A stretch of DNA of 18,754 nt from M55B165 sp051744245 (GCA_051744245.1 JBNJCV010000031.1:1-18754); one strand, 5' to 3'; counted from the first letter of the stretch, positions 7,492 through 15,374 are shown. The notes: generated by a model not told the origin, from the sequence alone. A program made the numbers and translations.

Positions 7492-8642
7492 ACATAGGCT
7501 TCGATGTTTCAAGATATTTTGATAGGTCCGGCGGAATAGGAATATATTCTGCCAACCTTTTAAAAAACCTATTAAAAGTTGACAAGAAAAATAGCTATAC
7601 CGCTTATAGCTATTTCTATGAATGCTTTCCTAAAAAATTTAAAGACAAAAAAATAATATCCGAATTTAGGCAATATTCTAAAAAAGTACAATTTCCACAA
7701 TTGCACTCCCCAGCTTCTTTTCTAAAAAAAAGGTGGGAAAACTCTTCTATTAAAAACAAGGAAAAAATGCTTGGCAATCCGGATATTGTGCATAGCACAG
7801 CCTTTATGGTACCGGAATTTTTTAATGCAAGGCTGGTTGTAACCATGCATGATTTGAGCTTTTTAGTTTTTCCCCAGTACCATACCAGGGAAAATTTTAA
7901 CCTGGTATTAAGAAACCTTATTTATCTTAATTCAAGGCCTGGCATGGTCATATGTGTTTCAGAGCAAACTAAAAGGGATACCATGAAGTATTTTCATGTG
8001 CCCGGGGAAAAATTAAAGGTTATATACCATGGCGTTGATAAAAGTTTTAAAAAGGATATAAGTAAAGATGAAATAAACAGGGTGCTTAAAAAATATAATA
8101 TCAATTCCAGTTACCTATTATGTGTCTCCTCTATTGAGCCCCGCAAAAATTTTGAAAGGATAATAGAAGCATTCAGCCAGATTATAAAGACCGGTAAATA
8201 CAAGGCCTTAAAACTGATCTGTGTGGGAGGCAAGGGCTGGAAAAATACTGCAATATACAAGAAGGTAAAAGAAAAAAATATGGAAGAAAAGGTCAGATTT
8301 TTAGGGTTTATAGAAGAAGGAGATCTTATACCCATATATAAGGGGGCTAAACTTTTCTTATACCCCTCGCTTTATGAAGGCTTCGGTCTTCCAGTGCTTG
8401 AAGCTATGGCGGCCAGGGTCCCGGTAATAACTTCTAATGTCTCTTCACTTCCTGAAGTGGCAGGGGATGCGGCAGTAATGGTAAATCCTTATGAGGAAAA
8501 AGAGATCTATGATGCTATTGCAGGCTTGCTGGAAAATGAAAACAGGATAAAAGATCTTATAGCCAGGGGAACAGACAATATAAAAAGGTTTAGCTGGGAG
8601 AAAACAGCCAGGCAAACACTTAAAGTTTATGAGACAATTTAG
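7488..8642 (+). CDS. GT4 family glycosyltransferase, mannosyltransferase-like
   Basis: The protein has 384 residues and a GT-B fold. N-terminal GFDVSRYFDRSGGIGIYSAN is the loop found in WbpZ/WbdB-like family 4 enzymes. Later come VVTMHDLSFL (117-126), YHGVD (180-184), SSIEPRKNFERII (214-226) and the E-x7-E motif at E297 and E305 (EGFGLPVLE). It ends with FSWEKTARQTLKVYETI, a common family tail. It resembles enzymes that add mannose repeatedly in ABC-exported O-antigens, but the donor is not provable here. The start overlaps the previous stop as ATGA (7488-7491). It is the last gene of the operon: a gap of 79 bases with a perfect palindrome follows. Confidence 0.92.
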   Translation: MNIGFDVSRYFDRSGGIGIYSANLLKNLLKVDKKNSYTAYSYFYECFPKKFKDKKIISEFRQYSKKVQFPQLHSPASFLKKRWENSSIKNKEKMLGNPDIVHSTAFMVPEFFNARLVVTMHDLSFLVFPQYHTRENFNLVLRNLIYLNSRPGMVICVSEQTKRDTMKYFHVPGEKLKVIYHGVDKSFKKDISKDEINRVLKKYNINSSYLLCVSSIEPRKNFERIIEAFSQIIKTGKYKALKLICVGGKGWKNTAIYKKVKEKNMEEKVRFLGFIEEGDLIPIYKGAKLFLYPSLYEGFGLPVLEAMAARVPVITSNVSSLPEVAGDAAVMVNPYEEKEIYDAIAGLLENENRIKDLIARGTDNIKRFSWEKTARQTLKVYETI

Positions 8643-8682
8643 GTGGAAAACTAAGGTTCTGAGTTAGCTGTGGCAAGCTTTA

Positions 8683-8710
8683 TAAAATTTATCAAATTTG
8701 ATAAATTTTA
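8683..8710. repeat. Perfect 28-bp AT-rich palindrome
   Basis: Fourteen-base arms with no spacer: TAAAATTTATCAAA (8683-8696) and its exact complement TTTGATAAATTTTA (8697-8710). It ends 11 bases before the ATG of the next gene. It could be an operator for that gene, or a hairpin at the end of the polysaccharide transcript, although no T run follows. Confidence 0.7.
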
Positions 8711-8721
8711 ACTGATGCAAT

Positions 8722-9564
8722 ATGAGGAATATAAATAAAAAAGGAACCCCAAACCAATACAAGTTTTCTAAAAAAGACCTTGATTTTATAGTAAATGCCG
8801 CTGCTCCTGATGCCAAGGATAAGGGTAAGCTTAAAAGGTATATCAATGAAGATGTATCATTTAGGGAGGGAATGGTTGGCAGCGAAAAATTGTTTAAAAA
8901 AGTCATAAGCTCTGAACAAATATTTTTAGAAATTTCGCCCAAGCTTCTTTTTGAAGTGTTTATAAGGAAGACCAAAAGAGAATTTTCCAAAAAATCCTGG
9001 GCTTATGAAAGAATAGGCAGCACCAAGGTTCCAGTGTTTGGACTGGAAAAGACAGATGATTTTTTAACCCATGAAATGATAGACTACCTATCCAGCATGC
9101 TGGCTTCTTTTACTAAAATTGAAAGCAATGTAATTATGGTTAAGGTAAGGGATGGAGTGTGGAGGAAAGTAAAGTATAGCGATATAGAGGTGAACAGCTT
9201 AAAAAGGATTCTAAATTATGTAGAAGAGGAGCGCAAGTTAATATATTATAAGAGGATTGCAGACGTATGCCTGTTCCTGCTGGGAATATTCCCAGAGTAT
9301 CTGGTATTTGACTACAAGTACCCATCCGGTAAATTGAGGCCCAAAGTCCCAGGAAAATTGAGAAGGTCCAGCCAGAACTATGAACAAGAAGGAAAAAGAT
9401 TCTATGAATTGGCCTCCAAACATGAAAAAGCCTATGGTTTAGATCTTGATGAATTATTTTCAGATTTGTCTGAGAATTTTAGCCTTGCCAAAAGAGTGCT
9501 TGATTTTGTTTCCCAGCATTATCTTGAAATGGCAAAAGATACCCTGTTTGATATGGAGGATTAG
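8722..9564 (+). CDS. Uncharacterised 280-aa protein
   Basis: I do not recognise the family. The protein is highly charged and lysine-rich, without a signal peptide or convincing membrane segment. Residues 100-136 (TKVPVFGLEK, then MIDYLSSMLASFTKIESN) and 250-280 (FSLAKRVLDFVSQHYLEMAK to DTLFDMED) are worth noting because a broken copy at 10113-10314 keeps exactly these two blocks. VCLFLLGIFPEY (182-193) is the most hydrophobic piece, too short to be a clear membrane helix. No ribosome binding site is visible before the ATG; the upstream bases are part of a palindrome tail. Base composition is like the polysaccharide operon, but the gap and palindrome suggest a separate unit. A nucleotidyltransferase gene converges on its 3' end 42 bases away. 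That the sequence is real coding DNA is supported by the paralogue and by the clean 280-codon frame. Confidence 0.75.
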   Translation: MRNINKKGTPNQYKFSKKDLDFIVNAAAPDAKDKGKLKRYINEDVSFREGMVGSEKLFKKVISSEQIFLEISPKLLFEVFIRKTKREFSKKSWAYERIGSTKVPVFGLEKTDDFLTHEMIDYLSSMLASFTKIESNVIMVKVRDGVWRKVKYSDIEVNSLKRILNYVEEERKLIYYKRIADVCLFLLGIFPEYLVFDYKYPSGKLRPKVPGKLRRSSQNYEQEGKRFYELASKHEKAYGLDLDELFSDLSENFSLAKRVLDFVSQHYLEMAKDTLFDMED

Positions 9565-9606
9565 AACTTAGCTTTTTTAATTTTCTTGAGAGTTCTGTAT
9601 CTTTCT

Positions 9607-9936
9607 TCACTTTATTAAAATTCCCTCTCTGTGGATATTCATGAAAAGGGGTTCGAATCTGTCGTTTTCAAAGCGAGATTTTTCATAAGTAAAAGCAGTA
9701 ATAACTGAATTGTTTTCCCAGGCAATCTCCCAAACAATTTCATCTATTTTATCTCTGAGCTCTTTTGTTTTCTTGTTTACTAAAACCAAAATGTCATAGT
9801 CAGATTCAGGCTGAAAATTCCCTCTTGCTCTTGAACCAAATAATATTATCTCAATGATTTGACCTTTTAATTCTTTTCTCAGGGTATCTGCTATTTTCTT
9901 TACAACTGGATCAATTTTTTTTACATTTGTTTTCAT
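9607..9936 (-). CDS. MNT-type nucleotidyltransferase (minimal Pol-beta fold), orphan
   Basis: The protein has 109 residues. The motif LFGSRARGNFQPESDYDILV (about 32-51) contains the G-S-x-A-x-G helix start and the D-x-D metal-binding pair of minimal nucleotidyltransferases. The C-terminal FEPLFMNIHREGILIK matches the usual ending of this subgroup. Many such proteins are MntA-type antitoxins that adenylylate a HEPN-domain toxin encoded beside them. Neither flank here carries a HEPN gene: the neighbour at 8722-9564 is convergent and shows no R-x4-6-H motif that I recognise, and the upstream side is non-coding with a pseudogene on the opposite strand. The gene may therefore be a leftover of a pair or act elsewhere. 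The ATG at 9934-9936 is preceded by an A-rich stretch with only a weak binding site. Confidence 0.88.
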   Translation of the reverse strand: MKTNVKKIDPVVKKIADTLRKELKGQIIEIILFGSRARGNFQPESDYDILVLVNKKTKELRDKIDEIVWEIAWENNSVITAFTYEKSRFENDRFEPLFMNIHREGILIK

Positions 9937-10112
9937 TTTTTTAGGATATTGAGCTAATTAAAGCTATTTCCTTGTTATTATCTCAAATTTTGGTTAATTA
10001 TAAAAATAGTTTTAGAATTTATAAGCAGCAAAAAAATACTTTTATACTTATAAAATTTTGATAAAAGAAAATTGCTTCTAAACTACCGGGCATTTAAAAG
10101 GGTTAACTGAAT

Positions 10113-10314
10113 AAGGTTTTGGTATTTAGTCTAAACAAACCTGAGTTAAATAAAATGATAGATTACCTGGTCGGTATACCTGAATCTTTTACTAAGATTA
10201 AGAGCAATGGATTAATTTGCCGGAAACCCTATCTTTGCTAAAAGAGTGCTTGATTTTGTTTCCCAGCATTACCTTGAAATGGCAAAAGATACCCTGTTTG
10301 ATGTGGAGGATTAG
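10113..10314 (+). pseudogene. Internally deleted, frameshifted copy of the 280-aa gene (8722-9564)
   Basis: The first part (10113-10217) reads KVLVFSLNKPE, then KMIDYLVGIPESFTKIKSN, aligning to residues 102-136 of the upstream protein with clear divergence. It then jumps to sequence matching residues about 247-280. The last 75 bases, AAAAGAGTGCTTGATTTTGT onward to the stop at 10312-10314, differ from the intact gene at only two positions. The two parts are in different frames, stops precede the first part and no start is present, so it cannot make the protein. The 176 bases between the nucleotidyltransferase start and this remnant (9937-10112) are AT-rich and show nothing else I can name. Confidence 0.85.
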
Positions 10315-10414
10315 TAAGCTGAATTATCCTTCCTTAAAAGGGTGGACAATATGCCCTAAAAAAGGTTTAATAATAAAAATGTAAATTTTTATAACCCAGA
10401 ATGGAGCAAATTAC

Positions 10415-11290
10415 ATGACAAATAAAGGCAGAAAATTTATTGCCATCCTAGCAACAGTATTTATCTTGATTTTCTTATTCCCAAGTTACTTATTTGCAGA
10501 CGCTACAAGTAGTGTGGAAGCATTTGTAGCTCGTTTCTACAGGCAAACTTTGGATCGGGAACCAGACGTACAGGGCCTAGAGAGCTGGGTTAATAATTTA
10601 ATATCAGGCAACCTCTCTGGTGCTGATGTGGCAAAGGGCTTTATATTTTCTGAAGAATTTATAGCCAAAAATGTCTCTAACGGACAATTTTTAAATATAA
10701 TGTATAAGGCTTTCTTTGACCGTGCCCCTGATCCGGAAGGATATGCAGGCTGGCTAGATCAACTGCAGAACGGAAAGAGCAGAGGCTATGTATTGGAAGG
10801 ATTTGTAAGTTCAGTGGAATTTGAAAATCTCTGCCAGCAATTTGGAATCAGTCCCGGTTCTTCCAATAGCAGCGGTATTAGTAATGAAGAAAATACTGCC
10901 AACAGTTTTGTTTTGGAAGTGTTCAGCCAGGTAAACCAGATAAGGCATGGTTACCGGTTGAATGATTTAGTACTGGATGGCAGCCTTTCTGCAATTGCTG
11001 CACAAAGGGCAAATGATATGATAAGCAGGGATTACTTTTCCCACACCAATCCTGAAGGCAGGACTGTCTTTAATATATTGAATGAGAACGGCATTTATTT
11101 TACCTGTGCGGCAGAAAACATAAATCAGGCATCTCCTCCAGAAACAGGTACCCCTGAAAATTTTTTAAATATGTGGCTGGACAGCGGTACCCATAGGGAT
11201 AATATCCTGGATAACAGGTTTAACAAAGTGGGAATAGGCTTCAGTGAAGGCAATGGCAGGAGGGTCATTGTGATGGTATTTACAGATTGA
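10415..11290 (+). CDS. Secreted protein with two DUF4214 units and a CAP (SCP-like) domain
   Basis: Residues 1-28 are a signal peptide with a likely cut after LFA. Two DUF4214 units follow (about 34-82 and 89-140), each with FY/MY-x(3-4)-LDRE/FDRA-PD-x-x-G-x-x-x-W and a closing S-x-EF. A serine/asparagine-rich linker (about 145-163) leads to a CAP domain (165-290) of the YkwD type. H210 (SHTNPEG), E234 (AENI) and H260 (GTHRDNIL) are the conserved cavity residues, and the domain ends with a short beta strand IVMVFTD. YkwD-like CAP proteins are secreted and of uncertain chemistry. The ATG at 10415 is preceded by GGAG at 10404-10407. DUF4214 here is N-terminal, whereas in the protein at 462-1568 it is C-terminal, so it behaves as a movable module. 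No anchor motif is present. Confidence 0.9.
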   Translation: MTNKGRKFIAILATVFILIFLFPSYLFADATSSVEAFVARFYRQTLDREPDVQGLESWVNNLISGNLSGADVAKGFIFSEEFIAKNVSNGQFLNIMYKAFFDRAPDPEGYAGWLDQLQNGKSRGYVLEGFVSSVEFENLCQQFGISPGSSNSSGISNEENTANSFVLEVFSQVNQIRHGYRLNDLVLDGSLSAIAAQRANDMISRDYFSHTNPEGRTVFNILNENGIYFTCAAENINQASPPETGTPENFLNMWLDSGTHRDNILDNRFNKVGIGFSEGNGRRVIVMVFTD

Positions 11291-11456
11291 TAAATAATAT
11301 ATTTTCCTGGTTAATATCTTGACAGGTCTAAGATTAGATAAAATCTCTCCCTCCATTAGGTTATTCAGGGTTGAAGCATTTTTCTTTCTAACTGTATATT
11401 ACTGGTATTGGTTACTGCAGTAGTTTTTAGAATTTTACCTTTGCCTTTTAATATAT

Positions 11457-12050
11457 ATGGGTATTAAAAAAGCCAAAAAAATAATCAGAAGGCTAACCAG
11501 CTCAGGCAAGAGCCTTTCAGGTAAAACGGCTAAGGGTACTTTTTAGGTTTTTTCCATAAGAATTATTGACTGCCTGTTTACGCTAGTCAGGACAATAATA
11601 TTAGCCAGGCTGCTCTCTCCCAATGATTTTGGAGTATTTGGAATTGCCCTTTTGGTTTTGTCCATCCTGAGTTCCTTTACCCAGACTGGCTATTCTCAGG
11701 CATTAATACAGAAGAAAGAAAAAACCAGGCAATATTTAAATACCGCCTGGACAATAGGGTTGGTCCGTGGCTTTCTAATTGCAACAATGATTTTTATCCT
11801 GGCCAAACCTGCTGCTGCTATATTTGCCCTAGCTCCTGAATTTACCAGGCTTTTTCTGGGCGATAAATGGATGCCCATAATTCCGGTAATTTAGGTATTG
11901 GCACTGTTAGGGCTTATAAGGTCTCTTCTTACTACCCCCATAACTTTATTCCGTGCTGTGGAGAACATGAATAAGGAATCTTCTCCAGGAACAAGAATCC
12001 CGGTCAGTTCCTTAAATATATGGAAAACAAACTTACAGTACTTACATTGA
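11457..12050 (+). pseudogene. Broken polysaccharide flippase (Wzx/MATE-like)
   Basis: From ATG 11457 the frame reads MGIKKAKKIIRRL and on to KGTF, then TAG (11544-11546) where intact family members usually have tryptophan. It continues as TIILARLLSPNDFGVFGIAL and TQTGYSQALIQKKEKTRQYL, the typical flippase N-terminus, to LAKPAAAIF. There it joins ALAPEFTRLFLGDKWMP, which in intact proteins lies about 200 residues later, so a large internal deletion is present. A second TAG (11892-11894) replaces the expected glutamine in PVIQVLAL, and homology ends soon after LGLIRSLLTT. The frame then runs to a TGA at 12048-12050 without resemblance to the family. Two nonsense codons, a deletion and a lost C-terminus make this a dead gene. 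A start inside it at 11652 would yield only 80 residues. Confidence 0.85.
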
Positions 12051-12090
12051 AAAAAAAGATTGCAGGGCTCATACTGCCTCTCGCTTGATA

Positions 12091-12180
12091 GAGGGTTTTT
12101 CAAATCTGAAAAGGCATCTACTCATAAAAGAGGAAAAGCTTTACAAAGATTTTGTCCTGAGTTTGGTAACTGCAGTAGCG
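12091..12180 (+). pseudogene. Displaced flippase fragment
   Basis: This stretch reads EGFSNLKRHLLIKEEKLYKD then FVLSLVTAVA. In intact flippases a segment of the form PAFSNLK-x(n)-EKLYKDFVLSL lies just before the APEFxRLFLG motif, inside the part deleted from the pseudogene upstream. Its position after that pseudogene suggests rearrangement. The rest of 12051-12340 holds no gene I can support. Confidence 0.35.
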
Positions 12181-12340
12181 GATGCAAGCCTTCTTAGGTT
12201 GCCGACAGGCTTGTTCTCACCTGGCTTAATCTCCAGCTGCAGATGCCGCATAACCGGGCAATAAATCTTTATCAAGGCCTGCGGAAAAAGGAGTTACATG
12301 TTTTATTTAAGGTAAAATAATCCAATTATTGCAGAGAGCC

Positions 12341-13615
12341 TTAAAACAGTTTATTTTTAAGAGACCAGTACTTCCAGTATGGTATTGATTCTATTTGATA
12401 TCCATCCTTATAATACAGTTGCTGGATATCTTTTGAAATTATAAAACCCTTATCAATGTTATATTTTTTTTGAAATTTGAAAATAGGCTTCAGTAATTTT
12501 GTTTTAATCTTATTTCTTATCTTTACTTCTACAGGTACTGGAATTCCTCCGGAATCTAAGACCATGTCAATCTCGTCTTTCTGGGGATTCCTAAAAAAGA
12601 AGCCTGCCTTTAGAGCATTTATAAAATATTGTTCCAGGAGTAAGCTTCTTTTTATATCTGGGGCAAGGGCAGTAGTAAAAGCGGCATTGGAAAGGTATAT
12701 CTTTTTTAATTTTTTTTCACTGGTTATAAAATTAGGTGAATAGTTATAAACTTTCTGCACCAGCAAACTATACTCTAAATAACTTATATAGTTGGAAAGG
12801 GTTCTTTGATCAATCTTAAGGTCAGTAGCCATATTTCTATAATCCAGTAATAGGCCTGGATTGTTCGAGATTATTTTTAATATAGTGAACAGTAATTGGG
12901 GGCTGCTTAAGCTATAAGTTTGGGGGAGGTCTTTAAATATCACCCTTTCCAGAAGTGATTCCTTAAAATATTTACTCAACCCGGTCTGGTCTAAACCAAA
13001 AGCTTCTATAAAGCCCCCCGTTAATAAGTAGTTGTTTAAATGTCTCTTTATCTCGTTAGCAAAAATGTCTTCTCTTTCCTTATCAATTTCTATACCTTTA
13101 AATTTTAGATACTCTTCAAAGTCCAAGACCTCAATCCTAAAATCAAAGAATCTCCCTGCCAGGCTTTCTCTAGTTCCTTTCATGGGGTCTATGGCAGCTG
13201 AACCAGATAAAAATACTTTCATTTTTGGATACATATCATACAGTATTTTAATCTTTGAAGGCCAGTTTTCTAATTTTTGAATTTCATCTAAAAATATATA
13301 TGTCTTAACTTTAGATAATTTGTTTCTTAATATATTTACTTCATATATTTGCAGGATTTCTTCTAGGGAAATGCTCTCTTCATCATAAGAAAAGTAGAGG
13401 ATCCTATAGGGTTCTATCCCTTTTGCTAATAGTTTGTCTATTAGTTGAAACATTAAGGTTGTTTTACCAACCCTCCTTAATCCGGATAGAATAAGTATTT
13501 GTCTAGTATCTAGGTAATCATATATTTGGCCGAATATCTTTCGGGGCCTTCCCTTTAAAGTTTTATCTACCCTTTTTTCCTGCCACCACGGATTGAAAAT
13601 GTTTAAATTAAACAT
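12341..13615 (-). CDS. AAA ATPase of the AAA_14/DUF4143 family
   Basis: The protein has 424 residues. The N-terminal AAA_14 ATPase has Walker A SGLRRVGKTT (44-53), Walker B YIFLDEIQ (106-113), the sensor-like FLSGSAA (135-141) and ESLAGRF (150-156). A probable winged helix (about 250-285) follows. The C-terminal DUF4143 region carries DEID (347-350) and PVEVK (361-365), spaced like the acidic and E-x-K elements of a PD-(D/E)xK nuclease fold. The family is widespread in anaerobes and archaea; its function is not settled, and whether the nuclease-like site is active is unknown. It is divergent from a paralogue at 13953-15119 across 337 bases. AAGG stands about seven bases before the ATG. Its lower GC content than the polysaccharide operon suggests transfer. 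The two paralogues share motifs but differ widely in sequence. Confidence 0.88.
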   Translation of the reverse strand: MFNLNIFNPWWQEKRVDKTLKGRPRKIFGQIYDYLDTRQILILSGLRRVGKTTLMFQLIDKLLAKGIEPYRILYFSYDEESISLEEILQIYEVNILRNKLSKVKTYIFLDEIQKLENWPSKIKILYDMYPKMKVFLSGSAAIDPMKGTRESLAGRFFDFRIEVLDFEEYLKFKGIEIDKEREDIFANEIKRHLNNYLLTGGFIEAFGLDQTGLSKYFKESLLERVIFKDLPQTYSLSSPQLLFTILKIISNNPGLLLDYRNMATDLKIDQRTLSNYISYLEYSLLVQKVYNYSPNFITSEKKLKKIYLSNAAFTTALAPDIKRSLLLEQYFINALKAGFFFRNPQKDEIDMVLDSGGIPVPVEVKIRNKIKTKLLKPIFKFQKKYNIDKGFIISKDIQQLYYKDGYQIESIPYWKYWSLKNKLF

Positions 13616-13952
13616 AAGTAACCTTAAAATGTTAATAAACTTTTATTTCAATTACCTTATAATGTAAATATTATTAAAAACAATGGCAAATCTATAAATA
13701 TCCCTAAATAATCCCAAAATTTTGGAATTAAAACCTTGCAAGAATATCTATTAGATATAGTAATTATTACAATCCCAAGCACAATAGAATATTCAAAAAT
13801 CCAACCTTTTATTGGCTTAAATAAATAAATAGTTATTTTAAATTAAGCTCTTATCTATTTAATTAAAAAAAATACTACTTTTAAAATATAGTACTTTACA
13901 TAAAGTGCTACTTTATGTTAAATTATACTTAATACAAAGTAGTATTGCTATT
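13616..13952. other. Divergent intergenic region between the two DUF4143 ATPases
   Basis: This stretch of 337 very AT-rich bases has no gene. The side near the minus-strand ATPase (13616-13700) contains ATTATA-like sequences that could serve as -10 boxes. The side near the plus-strand ATPase contains the clustered ACTTT/AAAGT repeats annotated at 13871-13946. The middle shows nothing I can name. Confidence 0.5.
13871..13946. promoter_or_regulatory. Cluster of inverted ACTTT/AAAGT repeats, possible operator
   Basis: Five copies of ACTTT or its complement AAAGT occur in 76 bases and nest as inverted repeats. The outer pair is exact: AATACTACTTT (13871-13881) and AAAGTAGTATT (13936-13946). Inside are AGTACTTT (13890-13897) facing AAAGTGCT (13902-13909), and the perfect TAAAGT-GCT-ACTTTA (13901-13915). 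A TATAGT -10-like box (13887-13892) overlaps the second copy. The cluster ends six bases before the ATPase start. Such an arrangement suits a repressor site, but no protein is identified. Confidence 0.4.
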
Positions 13953-15119
13953 ATGATAATTAAAAGGGATATTTTTAACCAAATTAAAAAATATATTGAT
14001 TCGCCTGAAGCAATAGTTATAACGGGTATGAGAAGAGTAGGGAAAACATGCCTGCTTAAATATATCTATGACAGGATAGAAAGCGAAAATAAAATATTTC
14101 TAGATCTTGAAAATCCCCTCAATAAAAAATACTTTGAAGAAGTAGATTATGACAAGATTAAGTCAAATCTAGAATTGCTTGGCCTTAATTTTGAAAAAAG
14201 GTGTTACCTTTTTTTAGATGAAATACAGCTTTTTAAAAAATTGCCTTCAATAGTAAAATATTTAGCTGACCATTATAATATAAAATTTTTCTTAACTGGT
14301 TCTGCAAGTTATTACTTAAAAAATTTATTTTCAGAATCTCTGGCGGGCAGAAAATATATTTTTGAATTATTTCCATTAAGTTTTCCTGAGTTTTTGAGGT
14401 TTAAAAACTATAAGATAAATATACCAGGGGATAAAAAAATTAGTAAATCCATACATGCGAAATTTTCTACATACTTTGACCAATATTTGCAATATGGAAG
14501 TTTCCCTGAAGTTGTGCTTAAGAAAACAACGGAAGAAAAAGGAAAATCACTAGAGGATATCTTTACTTCCTATTATCAGTTAGAAGTTACAAGATTAGGG
14601 GATTTCAAGAAAAACAGTGCAATAAGGGATTTGATACTGCTGTTGTTGGAAAGAATAGGATCCAAGCTTGATATAAAAAAAATATCTGGAGAAATAGGTA
14701 TTTCCAGGCCTACAGTTTCAAAATACATAGCATTCCTTCAAGATACCTATCTTATAAAAACAATTAAGCCTTATAGCAAAGGAAAAGATATAGAAATAAG
14801 GAAAAGACCTAAGATTTATTTTTGCGACTGCGGGCTTGCAAAGCATTTAGCCACCATTGGAGAAGGCCAATTGTTTGAAAATTGCATATTTCAGAACCTT
14901 AGGTTAAAGGGTAAAATTAATTACTACCAGAGGAAAAGCGGGACAGAAATAGATTTTATCTTAAACAAATCTGAAGCATATGAGGTAAAAATTAGCCCTA
15001 CTGAAAGCCACTTATCAAAGCTATTAAAACTTTCAAAGGAAATTGGTATGGATAAGTCCTATATTATATCTAAAAATTATTCTACTATTAATAATGTTAA
15101 ATACGGCTTTTCAATTTAG
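13953..15119 (+). CDS. AAA ATPase of the AAA_14/DUF4143 family, second paralogue
   Basis: The protein has 388 residues. Walker A is GMRRVGKT (25-32), Walker B YLFLDEIQ (85-92), sensor-like FLTGSAS (113-119) and ESLAGRK (128-134). A winged-helix segment contains ISRPTVSKYIAFLQDTYLIK (250-269). The C-terminal DUF4143 part has YYQRKSGTEIDFIL (324-337) and YEVK (343-346), the same spacing of acidic residue and E-x-K as in nuclease-like folds. The start at ATG 13953 gives MIIKRDIFNQI, the usual family beginning; a GTG at 13905 would add 16 residues lying in the repeat cluster and is less likely. The binding site is weak. It is lysine- and AT-rich, unlike the polysaccharide genes. A decayed partial copy of its 3' end lies at 15474-15600. 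Confidence 0.9.
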   Translation: MIIKRDIFNQIKKYIDSPEAIVITGMRRVGKTCLLKYIYDRIESENKIFLDLENPLNKKYFEEVDYDKIKSNLELLGLNFEKRCYLFLDEIQLFKKLPSIVKYLADHYNIKFFLTGSASYYLKNLFSESLAGRKYIFELFPLSFPEFLRFKNYKINIPGDKKISKSIHAKFSTYFDQYLQYGSFPEVVLKKTTEEKGKSLEDIFTSYYQLEVTRLGDFKKNSAIRDLILLLLERIGSKLDIKKISGEIGISRPTVSKYIAFLQDTYLIKTIKPYSKGKDIEIRKRPKIYFCDCGLAKHLATIGEGQLFENCIFQNLRLKGKINYYQRKSGTEIDFILNKSEAYEVKISPTESHLSKLLKLSKEIGMDKSYIISKNYSTINNVKYGFSI

Positions 15120-15374
15120 AGCTGCTATTTTATTTCAGTTAGGATAGTTTTTTAAATTAAAAATTAGGTAGCCATAATTCTTGCAAACTATTTGAAGATA
15201 GATTGTTTTAAACTTATAAATCTTGACTGGATCCAAAAAAGGTTTAAAAAAAGGTTTATGGGTTTTAGCAGATAATAACAAATTTTATAAATTATATTAA
15301 TTAAGATGTTCTGGCACCAATCAGCTCCCTTCTTTAAACCATGGCTGGAAAATTGGTACAGCTTTTAATAGGTG

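Noticed and set aside
9647..9666. GGTTCGAATC looks like the T-loop of a tRNA
   Set aside because: The flanking bases do not form a T stem, no acceptor or anticodon arms are present, and the stretch is coding sequence of the nucleotidyltransferase on the minus strand.
11319..11347. TTGACA as a promoter before the flippase remnant
   Set aside because: No acceptable -10 box lies at 16-18 bases; the nearest TAAAAT is at 14 bases.
11544..11894. Two in-frame TAG codons at usual Trp and Gln positions could mean amber recoding
   Set aside because: TAG ends the intact genes at 8722-9564 and 17926-18754, and the same gene also has a large deletion and lost C-terminus, so decay explains both.
11652..11894. 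80-codon open frame as a small membrane protein gene
   Set aside because: It is the stretch of the flippase pseudogene ahead of its second stop and joins two distant parts of the parent protein.
13905..13952. GTG start adding 16 residues to the second ATPase
   Set aside because: The added part lies in the inverted-repeat cluster and the family normally begins MIIxRDI, which fits ATG 13953.
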